The notes beneath the pieces were generated by a model that made no database searches, was not told the origin of the DNA, and saw only the letters and a list, made by a program, of their open reading frames with translations. From NCBI GenBank assembly GCA_905618895.1, contig CAJQTA010000044.1, positions 1-50,912 on the forward strand: a DNA stretch of 50,912 nt. The letters are read 5' to 3'. Source of the stretch: an uncultured Candidatus Pelagibacter sp. (GTDB taxonomy: Bacteria; Pseudomonadota; Alphaproteobacteria; Pelagibacterales; Pelagibacteraceae). The position numbers were made by a program, and so were the translations under genes. This document shows, one piece after another, positions 34,603-43,751 of the stretch. The first letter of the stretch is position 1; each line of letters begins with the position of its first letter.

Positions 34603-34607
34603 TTAAA

Positions 34608-35165
34608 ATGATGTCACAAAATAGATATTTAAAAAAACTAGAAATGTTATCCGCACCAGTTAGACAATTTAGTGGTCTTGTTATTGTAACAGTTATTGTA
34701 ATCTTATCTTTTGCTATTTTGAATATTTTTTTTGGTCAAGGTGATGAATTAGTTGCAAAAATGAAAAAAGAAGATGAAAGAATTGCAGAAGCAAACAAGC
34801 TAAGTAAACTGATTTCAAGTCTTCCATCAGGTCTTCTAGTATTCTACGAAGGTACCGATCATTATAAATTGTCAGAAGAGCTGTATGAAACAGTTTGTAA
34901 TGTAACAAAACTTATTCCCCAACGTGCTGTTATGGGTGCTAATTTAATAAATTTTAAAGCTAAACAAATTTATACTAATAATGGCAATTTAATTGATGAA
35001 ACATTTGTTAAGTGGGACAAGGAGAATAACAGATGTATTGCTGGTTTTGTTTTAAGTGGAAGTCTTGATAGTGGAGAAAATGAAAAAATTACCGTTAGTG
35101 GTCAGGTTTTAAATTTTTTAAGTACTGGAATTGATACAAGAGTTTATTTTATTAAAAATTTTTAA
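34608..35165 (+). CDS. Membrane-anchored protein of unknown function
   Basis: The ORF track starts at 34545 inside the MORN gene. ATG 34608, 5 bases after that gene's stop, is a better start and gives 185 aa. One membrane segment (FSGLVIVTVIVILSFAILNIFFG) follows a short basic N-terminus, giving a cytoplasmic-in, periplasmic-out topology. A short coiled-coil-like Lys/Glu stretch (VAKMKKEDERIAEANKL) follows. The remaining domain has two cysteines and no recognised motif. It directly precedes the tmoW leader, with an orphan AGGAGG just after its stop. Confidence 0.6.
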   Translation: MMSQNRYLKKLEMLSAPVRQFSGLVIVTVIVILSFAILNIFFGQGDELVAKMKKEDERIAEANKLSKLISSLPSGLLVFYEGTDHYKLSEELYETVCNVTKLIPQRAVMGANLINFKAKQIYTNNGNLIDETFVKWDKENNRCIAGFVLSGSLDSGENEKITVSGQVLNFLSTGIDTRVYFIKNF

Positions 35166-35175
35166 GGAGGAAAAC

Positions 35176-35230
35176 AACAAGTATAAATAATATAAAAAGT
35201 GTTTTTTATTTTTATTTCGTATAACTTGTT
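35176..35230 (+). repeat. Inverted repeat in the tmoW leader
   Basis: AACAAGTATA (35176-35185) faces TATAACTTGTT (35220-35230) across about 34 A/T-rich bases, so the leader could fold into a stem of about 10 pairs with one bulge. An AGGAGG just upstream (from 35165) has no usable start codon after it. Whether this is regulatory is unknown. Confidence 0.35.
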
Positions 35231-35232
35231 AA

Positions 35233-36270
35233 ATGATTATGACTGATACCGTAATTAAATGCAATTCTGTATATAAAATTTTTGGCACAAACGCCAAAAA
35301 AATGCTCCAAGAAGCAAATGGAAATGTTGATGCAAAAACATTCCAAAAAAATGGATGCATAGTAGGTGTTAATAATGCTTCTTTTGAAGTTTCAAGAGGA
35401 GAAATGTTAGTTGTGATGGGATTATCAGGCTCAGGTAAATCAACATTATTAAGATGCATCTCTAGATTAACAGATGCAACTGCCGGAAAAATTTATATAG
35501 AAGACCAAGATTTACTCTCATTAAATAATAAAGAATTAATTGAACTTAGAAGAAATAAAATGGGAATGGTATTTCAAAGTTTTGCCTTACTCCCACATAA
35601 AACAGTTTTGGAAAATATTGCTTTCCCACTTCAAATTAAAGGAGTTAAAGATCAAGAATGTATTAACAAGGCCATGGATATGGTTAAACTTGTCGGCCTT
35701 GATGGAAGAGAGAATTATTTCCCCAGAGAGCTTTCTGGTGGACAACAACAACGAGTAGGTATTGCTCGATCACTAGCTGTTGAACCTGATATTTGGTTTT
35801 TAGATGAACCTTTTTCTGCACTAGATCCATTAATTAGAAAAGAAATGCAAGATGAGTTTTTAAGACTTCAAGAAAAATTACAAAAAACAATTATGTTTAT
35901 TACACATGATTTTGATGAAGCGTTAAAACTGGCAGATCGTATAGCCATTATGAAAGATGGAATAATTGAACAGTTAGATACACCAGCGAATATTGTATTA
36001 AATCCAGCAACAGAATATGTAAAAAAATTTACTGAAGAAGTTCCTAGAGAAAAAGTTCTAAAAATAGAAGATGTAATGGAAAAACCAAATAATGAAAATT
36101 TAAGTGATTTAAAATTTTCTAAAAATGAAATAATTGAAAATGTGGCTGAAAAGATTTTAACTCAAGAAAAATCTGTAGCTGTAATTGATGAAAATAATAA
36201 AATTGTTGGCACTCTTCATCCCTCAAAGATAATCCATACTGTTTTTGGAGGAAGAAAAAACAAAGGTTAA
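35233..36270 (+). CDS. tmoW: ABC transporter ATP-binding protein with CBS domain (TmoW/OpuA type)
   Basis: The 345-aa ATPase has Walker A GLSGSGKSTLLRC, the Q-loop MVFQSFALLPHKTVL, signature LSGGQQQRVGIARSLA, Walker B DIWFLDEPFSALD and the H-loop FITHDFDEAL. Residues about 270-345 form a CBS-type C-terminal domain (VAVIDENNKIVGTL), typical of osmolyte importers of the ProV/OpuA class and probably a regulatory sensor. It drives uptake through TmoV, whose gene begins 3 bases downstream. Start is ATG 35233 or the next ATG at 35239; neither has a close Shine-Dalgarno. Confidence 0.9.
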   Translation: MIMTDTVIKCNSVYKIFGTNAKKMLQEANGNVDAKTFQKNGCIVGVNNASFEVSRGEMLVVMGLSGSGKSTLLRCISRLTDATAGKIYIEDQDLLSLNNKELIELRRNKMGMVFQSFALLPHKTVLENIAFPLQIKGVKDQECINKAMDMVKLVGLDGRENYFPRELSGGQQQRVGIARSLAVEPDIWFLDEPFSALDPLIRKEMQDEFLRLQEKLQKTIMFITHDFDEALKLADRIAIMKDGIIEQLDTPANIVLNPATEYVKKFTEEVPREKVLKIEDVMEKPNNENLSDLKFSKNEIIENVAEKILTQEKSVAVIDENNKIVGTLHPSKIIHTVFGGRKNKG

Positions 36271-36273
36271 ATT

Positions 36274-38427
36274 ATGGAATTATTAAAAAGATACCCAAAA
36301 TTATTTCAATGGTTATTTTTGTTGGTTGTATTTTTTACTTTATGTTTTACGATTGAAGTTCCAGAAACCTACAAATTTATTAGAGGTCAAGCTGAATTCA
36401 TTAAAGACCCAAATCAAAGTACTTACACACTATTTGGTATTGAAGTAAGGTATTATGCATTTGATACTCTTTGGAGATTACCTCCTTTGCTTGGATGGCT
36501 ACCTATTTGGATAAATGATTCCTTGTTTTTCTTATTGAATGATTGGATGCCAATTGAAATTTGGAATGAAGATATTCAAGAATACAAAACTCGACCTTTA
36601 GTTTTGCAAATAACAAGAACCTTAACTTCATCTATGACATTTCTGATTGAATTAATTAGAGAAATTTTACTAGGCGGTGTTGAGACAATTGTTGCATTTA
36701 CAAGTTGGGATTGGATAAGTGAAAATTCATGGGCAAAACTACCAGGTTTACCCTGGACAGTTGTTGCGGCAGGTGCAGCGATATTAGGTTACAAGCTGAG
36801 TGGTAAGGGTCTAGCTATATTTGCTGGTATAGTCATGATTTATATTTCTATATTTGGTCAATGGAAACCTTCAATGCAAACTCTCTCTTTTATATTGGTC
36901 GCAGCACCACTTTCTTTCATTTTTGGTTTAAGCTTAGGTATCATGGCATTCAAAAGTAAACGTGTTGAGAAAGCCTTGCATCCTATACTTTTAGTTATGC
37001 AAACTATGCCCCAATATGCAGTATTAGTTCCTGCAATTGTTCTTTTTGGTGTTGGTGATCATGCTGCAGTTATTATAACAATGGTTGTTGCCGTTCCACC
37101 AATGATCCTTTTAACCTTACTAGGTCTTAGAGGAGTGTCTCCCGAAGTTATTGAGGCTGGCAGAATGAGTGGATGTAATAATTTACAACTTATGTTTAAA
37201 GTATTAATCCCAACTGCAAGAAGAGACATTTTAATTGGAGTGAATCAAGTCATCATGGTGTGTTTTTCTATGGCAGTTATTTCAGCTTTTATAGGTGCCA
37301 AAGGATTAGGATTTAATTTACTATTAGCTTTAAATCAATTGAATATTGGATTGGCATTAGAAGCGGGCTTATGTATTAGTTTGATTGCAATATTGCTAGA
37401 TAAAATGTCTTTAGCCTGGGCAAATAAACAAACAGATTATTTTGGCAACTTAACCTTTTTTCAGCGTCATAAAAATACATTGTTTTTTGCTGGTGCAGTA
37501 TTGATTGCAGTAATATTTGCTTACGCTGGATCTTTTTATTTTAAAGAAGGTTTTAATTATTTATATGAAGTTCCTCATAACAAAGGAATATCAACTGCAG
37601 ATTTCTGGAACAAAGGTGTTGATTGGATTTGGGATACCTTTTTTCATACTTTAAAAATTTTTAATACATGGTTGATAGTAGATGTATTACAGCCGATGAG
37701 AGCTGCCTATTTACGTATGCCTATTGTAGCAACATTTGTTTTAGTCATGGGAGCTGGGTATATAATTGGTGGAATACGTTCAGCTATAGTAGTTGGAGGA
37801 TTAACATTGTTTATAGCGCTAAGCCCGTGGTGGGACAGAGCATTAGTTACAACATATATGGCAACATTTGGAGTTATTATTTCTTGTACGATTGGAGTAA
37901 CTGTTGGAACTTTATGTTCACAAAATGAATATACTAAAAATTTTATGCTGGCAGTTTGTGATATTTTTCAAACATTTCCCTCATTTGTATATTTAATTCC
38001 AGTGATGATGCTTTTTGGTGTAACAGACACATCTGTTTTGATTGCAGTAATTGTCTACGCAACTATTCCTGCTACAAGGTACACTATTGAGGGGTTAAGA
38101 AGTGTTCCAACTGCTTTACATGATGCAGGATCAATGTCGGGTGTAACAAAACTCCAAAGATTATTAAATATTGAATTTCCAATAGCATTTCCTCATATGA
38201 TGCTTGGCTTAAATCAAACAATAGTATTTGCACTGTTTATGGTAATTATTGGGGCATTTATTGGAACAGAGGATTTAGGACAATATATTTTAAAAGCTTT
38301 ATCTGACAGAAAAGGTGCGGGTATAGGATTAACGCTAGGTATTTGTGTTGCTTTCATAGGCTTGATATTTGATAATTTAATTAGAACTTGGGTGGAAAAA
38401 AGAAAAAAACACCTTGGTATAGATTAG
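36274..38427 (+). CDS. tmoV: Double-length ABC permease for TMAO/betaine-type substrates (TmoV)
   Basis: The 717-aa membrane protein contains two full binding-protein-dependent permease domains in tandem. The first has MQTMPQYAVLVPAIVLFGVG and VSPEVIEAGRMSGCNNLQL (coupling EA-loop). The second has FQTFPSFVYLIPVMMLFGV and VPTALHDAGSMSGVTKLQR. This fused arrangement fits TmoV, so the importer would have a single-chain permease with two TmoW copies. It lies 3 bases after tmoW. Its TAG stop overlaps dddK by 4 bases. Confidence 0.88.
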   Translation: MELLKRYPKLFQWLFLLVVFFTLCFTIEVPETYKFIRGQAEFIKDPNQSTYTLFGIEVRYYAFDTLWRLPPLLGWLPIWINDSLFFLLNDWMPIEIWNEDIQEYKTRPLVLQITRTLTSSMTFLIELIREILLGGVETIVAFTSWDWISENSWAKLPGLPWTVVAAGAAILGYKLSGKGLAIFAGIVMIYISIFGQWKPSMQTLSFILVAAPLSFIFGLSLGIMAFKSKRVEKALHPILLVMQTMPQYAVLVPAIVLFGVGDHAAVIITMVVAVPPMILLTLLGLRGVSPEVIEAGRMSGCNNLQLMFKVLIPTARRDILIGVNQVIMVCFSMAVISAFIGAKGLGFNLLLALNQLNIGLALEAGLCISLIAILLDKMSLAWANKQTDYFGNLTFFQRHKNTLFFAGAVLIAVIFAYAGSFYFKEGFNYLYEVPHNKGISTADFWNKGVDWIWDTFFHTLKIFNTWLIVDVLQPMRAAYLRMPIVATFVLVMGAGYIIGGIRSAIVVGGLTLFIALSPWWDRALVTTYMATFGVIISCTIGVTVGTLCSQNEYTKNFMLAVCDIFQTFPSFVYLIPVMMLFGVTDTSVLIAVIVYATIPATRYTIEGLRSVPTALHDAGSMSGVTKLQRLLNIEFPIAFPHMMLGLNQTIVFALFMVIIGAFIGTEDLGQYILKALSDRKGAGIGLTLGICVAFIGLIFDNLIRTWVEKRKKHLGID

Positions 38428-38798
38428 TTAAAATACTCAACTTCAGAAAAACGATCTGTTGGAAAAATCCAGTAAAATTCCAAGGTTTCTTTGCCAATAT
38501 TTTTTAAGGCATGCTTTGCATTTCCTGAAATATAAACTACATCACCTTTCTTAATTTCTTCAAGTTCACCGGATTTATTTAATATTCCTTTGCCACTAGT
38601 AACCACATATATTTCAGCAGGTGAATGATAATGGAGTGTCAAGTCACCCCCTGAAGCAATTTCAGCAAAACCGAGTGAAAGACCAGAGCTACCCATAAAA
38701 TCTGCATCAATTAAAAATTTCCACCTAACACCTGGATATTTGTCAGTTGTAGACCACTCTTGATCAGAGACGGATTTAAGATTTTTTACAAATATCAT
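38424..38798 (-). CDS. dddK: DMSP lyase, cupin type (DddK)
   Basis: The 124-aa single-cupin protein matches SAR11 DddK closely from memory of that family: KYPGVRWKFLIDADF, LTLHYHSPAEIYVV and LEFYWIFPTDRFSEVEYF. The residues recalled as metal-binding or catalytic fall at the same numbers: His56, His58, Glu62, His96, with Tyr64 and Tyr122. DddK cleaves dimethylsulfoniopropionate to DMS and acrylate. The gene lies 20 bases downstream of tmm on the same strand, so it is probably co-transcribed. It has no visible ribosome site of its own. A different small cupin is the alternative, but the residue match is strong. Confidence 0.92.
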   Translation of the reverse strand: MIFVKNLKSVSDQEWSTTDKYPGVRWKFLIDADFMGSSGLSLGFAEIASGGDLTLHYHSPAEIYVVTSGKGILNKSGELEEIKKGDVVYISGNAKHALKNIGKETLEFYWIFPTDRFSEVEYFN

Positions 38799-38818
38799 AC
38801 AAAATCACAACTTATAAC

Positions 38819-40159
38819 TTATTTTTTGGGTTGATCTAAAAAAGTTTTCAAAGAATCGTCCATTGCAGTTTCCCAATTTGTATGATGTTTAGGACCTACC
38901 GATCCAGTTACAGGTGAAGAAAAAGACTTATTTCTATACGTCATAATATTCTCTACCTTGTGGTGTTCCCATTCTTTAAAAGTTTTTCTAATTAATTCAA
39001 AATCAATTTTTGGATAATTAGATAAAGTATGAAGTTCTTTTGTGTACTCAGTTTGAAAATCTATCATTTGATCAGCATTTTCTAATTTTTCTTCTATTGA
39101 TACCCATTTATTTATATCTTTTTCTATTTCTGAACTATTTGGAACTTTAATCTTTCCCATTATAACATCTCTTGCAAACCAAGCCTGACAATCAAACATA
39201 TTAAAAGTATGAAATTGATCTTGCATGCCTAGGTATATTAATTTGTGATTATTCTGCCAAACTACACCTTTATACAACTTTGGTGGATATAATCTGTTTC
39301 CTGTCTTTAATTTCAAGTCTTCAGATAAAAAAGGAAAATGATGAAGGTAACCTGTGCATAAAATTACGGCATCTGTTTCCTGCACATGCCCATCTTTAAA
39401 AATTGCTTTATTGCCCTCAAGCCTATCTAGGTGAAAAACTTCTTTCATTCCTTTTGGCCATTTAAATCCCATTGGATTATGTCTATAAGCTATTGTTACA
39501 CTTTTCGCTCCATACTTATGACACTGAAGAGCCACATCTTCTGCAGAATAACTACTTCCTAAAACAACTACATTTTTATCTCTAAATTCTTCTGCGTCCC
39601 TAAAATCATGAGAGTGCATTATTCTCCCAGGAAAAGCTTTCATACCAGGATATTCTGGAATGAATGGAACTGAAAAATGACCATTAGCTACCACAACATA
39701 ATCAAAAATATCCGTTGAAGAAGTAGCATTTTTTTTATCACGATAAGTAACTTCAAAATTAGTACCGTCATAGACAACATTAGTAACTGTAGTGCTAAAT
39801 TTTATTTTATCTTTTGAATTCCCTTTTTTAATTCTACCTAAAATATAATCATACAAAACTTCTCTTGGTGGAAATGATGGAATTGGTTTGCCAAAATGTT
39901 CATCAAAAGAATAGTCAGCAAATTCTAGACATTCCTTAGGACCATTTGACCAAAGATATCTATACATGCTATTAGGTACAGGGTCGCCATATTGATCAGA
40001 TCCTGTTCTCCAACTGTAGTTCCATAATCCTCCCCAATCTTCTTGTTTATCAAAACAAACTATTTCGGGTATTTTTTCACCTTTTTTCTCAGCCTGTTCA
40101 AATGATCTCAATGCGGATAATCCACATGGTCCAGCCCCAATAATTGCTACTTTAGTCAT
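38819..40159 (-). CDS. tmm: Trimethylamine monooxygenase (flavin-containing, Tmm)
   Basis: The 446-aa protein has the FAD-binding loop VAIIGAGPCGLSALRSF, the FMO identifying sequence FPGRIMHSHDF, and the NADPH-binding GSSYSAEDVALQC. WGGLWNYSWRTGSDQYGDP and SMYRYLWSNGPKECLEFADY match the characteristic wording of bacterial Tmm. It oxidises trimethylamine to TMAO with NADPH and O2, and known Tmm enzymes also oxidise DMS to DMSO. The product would feed Tdm. A strong AGGGAGAGA ribosome site marks ATG 40159. dddK follows. Confidence 0.95.
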   Translation of the reverse strand: MTKVAIIGAGPCGLSALRSFEQAEKKGEKIPEIVCFDKQEDWGGLWNYSWRTGSDQYGDPVPNSMYRYLWSNGPKECLEFADYSFDEHFGKPIPSFPPREVLYDYILGRIKKGNSKDKIKFSTTVTNVVYDGTNFEVTYRDKKNATSSTDIFDYVVVANGHFSVPFIPEYPGMKAFPGRIMHSHDFRDAEEFRDKNVVVLGSSYSAEDVALQCHKYGAKSVTIAYRHNPMGFKWPKGMKEVFHLDRLEGNKAIFKDGHVQETDAVILCTGYLHHFPFLSEDLKLKTGNRLYPPKLYKGVVWQNNHKLIYLGMQDQFHTFNMFDCQAWFARDVIMGKIKVPNSSEIEKDINKWVSIEEKLENADQMIDFQTEYTKELHTLSNYPKIDFELIRKTFKEWEHHKVENIMTYRNKSFSSPVTGSVGPKHHTNWETAMDDSLKTFLDQPKK

Positions 40160-40166
40160 CTAAATA

Positions 40167-40175
40167 TCTCTCCCT
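40167..40175 (-). promoter_or_regulatory. Strong Shine-Dalgarno AGGGAGAGA for tmm
   Basis: On the minus strand AGGGAGAGA precedes ATG 40159 with GGAG 10 bases away. Same form as at amt, glnT-like, glxB-like and tmoX. Confidence 0.7.
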
Positions 40176-40241
40176 ATAAAAGATTAATAAGTTTACTTTA
40201 CTAACAAAATGCTAAAAATTGAAATAAAATAATACTTTATT

Positions 40242-41270
40242 ATGAAAAAAATTATTATCATTGGAGCAGGTGCTATGGGATCAGCTTTTGCAGTACCGTG
40301 TCTTGAAAATAAAAATAATGTAACGCTTGTTGGTACTCACCTTGAAGATGAGCTAATAAAAGACATCAAATCAAACAACAACTTCCATTCCACTTTAAAT
40401 ATAGAATTACCATCAAAATTGAAGGTAGAAAAATTTGAGAAATTAAGTTCAATACTTGAGAGTGGAGTTGATATAATTGTTGCAGGAGTTAGTTCTATAG
40501 GAATTGAATGGTTTGTTAAACAAATATCAAAATACTATAAAAAAAATCTTCCAATTATCTTGTTAACCAAAGGTCTGGCGATTGAAGAAAATGAATTAAT
40601 AACACTTTCAGATAAGATTAAAAAACTTCTAAAAGAAAAAGGTCATACAGAAATAAATATTTCAGCAATTAAAGGACCTTGTTTGGCGGCAGGACTTGCA
40701 AACAAGATGAGAACTGGAACGGTTATTGCAAATCCAAACATTAATGAAACTAACTTATTAAAAAAAATAATATCAACAGACTATTATTCAACAGAAGCGT
40801 CAGATGATTTAACTGGTATTGAATTATCTGGTGCAATCAAAAATATTTATTCAATGTTAATTGGAGCATCCAAAGGATTGAGTAATTCAAAAGCATCTAA
40901 AGAAATTCAATCTAAATATTATCTAAATACATCAGCTTCATTAATCCATAGATCAATTTCTGAAATGGTTGAATTCGTTTCCTATTACGGAGGCAGACCG
41001 GAAACAGTTTATGGTTTAGCAGGTTTAGGAGACCTGTATGTGAGTGCAATAGGTGGAAGAAATAGTTTGATGGGTAAATATCTTGGAGAAGGATACCTTT
41101 ATAAAGAGGCTAAAGAAAAATTTATGAAAAATATTACAGTTGAGGGTGCACAGCTTGCTTTAGAAATTGGTCCAAAAATTATGCAAGATCTTAATCCAAA
41201 ACATTTTCCATTAATGTTCAGCATGTTAACCACCATATGTGAAAATAAAAAATTAGAAATTGTTTGGTAA
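40242..41270 (+). CDS. GpsA-like NAD(P)-dependent dehydrogenase
   Basis: The 342-aa protein has the dinucleotide loop IIIIGAGAMGSAFAVPCL, a central KGPCLAAGLANKM segment, GIELSGAIKNIYSMLIGASKG with the catalytic Lys context, and GLAGLGDLYVSAIGGRNSLMG. The last motif is the glycerol-3-phosphate dehydrogenase GLGDL...GRN signature. The protein resembles GpsA but is divergent, and the substrate may not be glycerol-3-phosphate. It is divergent from tmm across 82 bases, and the amidotransferase starts on the next base after its stop, so the pair form a unit. Confidence 0.75.
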   Translation: MKKIIIIGAGAMGSAFAVPCLENKNNVTLVGTHLEDELIKDIKSNNNFHSTLNIELPSKLKVEKFEKLSSILESGVDIIVAGVSSIGIEWFVKQISKYYKKNLPIILLTKGLAIEENELITLSDKIKKLLKEKGHTEINISAIKGPCLAAGLANKMRTGTVIANPNINETNLLKKIISTDYYSTEASDDLTGIELSGAIKNIYSMLIGASKGLSNSKASKEIQSKYYLNTSASLIHRSISEMVEFVSYYGGRPETVYGLAGLGDLYVSAIGGRNSLMGKYLGEGYLYKEAKEKFMKNITVEGAQLALEIGPKIMQDLNPKHFPLMFSMLTTICENKKLEIVW

Positions 41271-42062
41271 ATGGGGATTTTAAATATTTTAATTTGTGAA
41301 GGAAATACTCCAGAAGAGGGAAAGATTTTTCAGGATGCTGGTATACCTACTCACACAGAAAGTTTAAAAGAAAGCCTTTCCTTTTATAATAAAAATTTAA
41401 AAATAGATGTATTAAATCCTTGTTTGAAATTAGGCCTAAATGAAATTGTTCCTAAATTAAGAAAATATGATGGATTAATTTGGGGTGGAAGTAGTCTAAA
41501 TATTTATAACGATACACCTGAAATAAGAAGACAAATTTCTTTCATGAAAGAATGTTTTAAAAATGTAAAAAAAATATTAGCAATCTGTTGGGGTATGCAA
41601 GTAGCTGTAACGGCAGCAGGTGGTAAAGTTAAAAAAAGTATTAATGGTTCGCACATAGGAATTGCAAATGATATTGAGTTAACTAATGATGGTTTAAATA
41701 ATTCACTCTATAAAGATAAAAAGAACAAGTTTAATACCCCAGCTTTTAATTTTGATGAAGTTGTTACAACACCTACTGGTGCAGTGCATTTAGCGTCAAA
41801 TAAGATTAATAAGATACAAGGACTTAATTTTAAAACTGGTGTTAGTGAAATTTGGGGTTTGCAATACCACCCAGAAATTACTTATAAAAAAATGGTAGAT
41901 ATCATTAAATTCAGAAAAGACACTTTAATTAAAAAAAGAAATAGATTTAAGAATGAAGAAGAAATTAATGATCACATCAATTTTATTGAAGAAGAATTTA
42001 AAATTTCAATAAAAAATTCTAGAATGCTAGAATTAAGAAATTGGCTGAATATAATTAACTAA
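41271..42062 (+). CDS. Class I glutamine amidotransferase-like protein
   Basis: The 263-aa protein has the triad of a class I glutamine amidotransferase: the nucleophile Cys in LAICWGMQVAVTAAGG, and the His-x-Glu pair in WGLQYHPEITY. An oxyanion-type GGSSLNIYND stretch precedes it. It has no synthetase domain attached. Such proteins can act as gamma-glutamyl hydrolases or amide transfer partners. In a locus rich in gamma-glutamyl-amide chemistry, hydrolysis of a gamma-glutamyl amine is an attractive but unproven role. Its ATG directly follows the GpsA-like stop. Confidence 0.78.
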   Translation: MGILNILICEGNTPEEGKIFQDAGIPTHTESLKESLSFYNKNLKIDVLNPCLKLGLNEIVPKLRKYDGLIWGGSSLNIYNDTPEIRRQISFMKECFKNVKKILAICWGMQVAVTAAGGKVKKSINGSHIGIANDIELTNDGLNNSLYKDKKNKFNTPAFNFDEVVTTPTGAVHLASNKINKIQGLNFKTGVSEIWGLQYHPEITYKKMVDIIKFRKDTLIKKRNRFKNEEEINDHINFIEEEFKISIKNSRMLELRNWLNIIN

Positions 42063-42065
42063 TTC

Positions 42066-43751
42066 TTAAAATAGACCTTCAATTTCACCATTTTTATTAA
42101 GTTTAATAGAGTCTGCCGCTGGAACTCTTGGTAGTCCTGGCATAGTCATAACTGCTCCACAGACAACAACGATAAATTCAGCACCTGATGACAGTCTAAT
42201 TTCTCTTATGGGTAAGGCATGTCCTATAGGAGCACCTTTTAAGCTAGGATCTGTTGAAAAACTATATTGAGTTTTTGCGATACAAATTGGAAAATCTCCA
42301 TAACCAGCATCTTCAAAGCTTTTTAATTGATTTCTAATTTTTGTATCAGCGATAACTTCATCTGCTCTATAAATCTCTTTTGCAATTGTTTCTATCTTTT
42401 TAAATAGAGGAGTTTTAGTTTCATACAAAAACTTGAATTTATTATCATTTTTTTCACACAACTCAACTACATGACTTGCTAGTTCTTTTGTTCCTTCACC
42501 ACCATTTGACCAATGAGTACAAAGACTTACTTTAACTCCAATACCATCACAAAATTCTATTAAAGCTTTTACCTCATTATCTGTATCTTTAATAAAATGA
42601 TTAACAGCTACAGCAACAGGTAAATTAAATTTTTTAACATTTTCAATATGTCTTTGAAGGTTAACTAAACCTTTTTTTAAAGCTTCTACATTTTCTATCT
42701 TAAGATCTTCTTTAGCTACTCCACCGTGCATTTTTAATGCCCTTATAGTTGCAACAATAACAACACAGTTTGGTTTTAAATCTGATTTTCTACATTTTAT
42801 ATCAAGAAACTTTTCAGCACCTAAGTCAGCACCAAAACCTGCCTCTGTAACAACATAGTCAGCAAGTTTTAATCCAGTCTTTGTTGCAATTACAGAATTA
42901 CATCCATGTGCGATATTTGCAAATGGACCTCCATGAATAATTGCAGGATTATTTTCTAAAGTTTGAGTTATATTAGGTCTGATTGCATCTTTTAATAATA
43001 CTGTCATTGGACCGTGAGCTTTTAGATCTTTAGCATAAACAGGTTTTTTATCTCTAGTATATGCAATTGTAATATTTCCTATTCTTTTTTCTAAATCTTT
43101 CAAATCATTTGATAAGCAAAAAATTGCCATGATTTCAGATGCAACAGTTATGTCAAAACCGTCTTCTCTTGGAAAACCATTTGCTACACCACCTAAATTT
43201 ATATTGATTGATCTTAAAGAACGATCATTCATATCCATTACTCTTTTCCAAACAATTCTTCTAACATCTATATCTAATTTATTTCCCCAATAGATATGAT
43301 TATCAATTAAAGCTGATAATAAATTATGAGCAGAAGTAATTGCGTGGAAATCTCCAGTGAAGTGTAAATTAATTTGTTCCATTGGAACCACTTGTGCGTA
43401 ACCACCTCCAGCCGCACCACCTTTCATCCCAAAAGAGGGTCCAAGACTTGGTTCCCTTAAACAAACAATAGATTTTTTTCCAATTTTATTTAACCCATCA
43501 CTTAAGCCAACTGAAGTTGTAGTTTTACCTTCACCTGCTGGAGTAGGTGTTATTGCGGTTACTAAAATAAGTTTTCCATCAGGTTTATCTTTTAAAGTAT
43601 CTAAATATTCCAGATTAATTTTTGCAATATGTCTGCCCATTGGGCTGTATGCAGTACTTTCATCTGGCACATTTATCTTTGCTAAGATATCATTTATAGG
43701 TTGCATTTTAGCTTCTCTAGCTATCTGAATGTCTGATTTAACGTCGCTCAT
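42066..43751 (-). CDS. fhs: Formate-tetrahydrofolate ligase
   Basis: The 561-aa enzyme shows [20 protein letters not shown] (ATP-binding loop), [40 protein letters not shown] and [19 protein letters not shown], all conserved in Fhs. It interconverts formate plus THF plus ATP with 10-formyl-THF. In methylotrophic oxidation of methyl groups the reaction probably runs toward formate and ATP. A weak TAGGAG ribosome site precedes ATG 43751. The gene converges with the amidotransferase (3-base gap) and is divergent from the soxB-like gene. Confidence 0.97.
   Translation of the reverse strand: MSDVKSDIQIAREAKMQPINDILAKINVPDESTAYSPMGRHIAKINLEYLDTLKDKPDGKLILVTAITPTPAGEGKTTTSVGLSDGLNKIGKKSIVCLREPSLGPSFGMKGGAAGGGYAQVVPMEQINLHFTGDFHAITSAHNLLSALIDNHIYWGNKLDIDVRRIVWKRVMDMNDRSLRSININLGGVANGFPREDGFDITVASEIMAIFCLSNDLKDLEKRIGNITIAYTRDKKPVYAKDLKAHGPMTVLLKDAIRPNITQTLENNPAIIHGGPFANIAHGCNSVIATKTGLKLADYVVTEAGFGADLGAEKFLDIKCRKSDLKPNCVVIVATIRALKMHGGVAKEDLKIENVEALKKGLVNLQRHIENVKKFNLPVAVAVNHFIKDTDNEVKALIEFCDGIGVKVSLCTHWSNGGEGTKELASHVVELCEKNDNKFKFLYETKTPLFKKIETIAKEIYRADEVIADTKIRNQLKSFEDAGYGDFPICIAKTQYSFSTDPSLKGAPIGHALPIREIRLSSGAEFIVVVCGAVMTMPGLPRVPAADSIKLNKNGEIEGLF

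Noticed and set aside
34545-34607. Upstream extension of the 206-aa ORF into the MORN gene
   Set aside because: It adds 21 basic residues in another frame of a real gene; ATG at 34608 follows the MORN stop by 5 bases and precedes the membrane segment properly.
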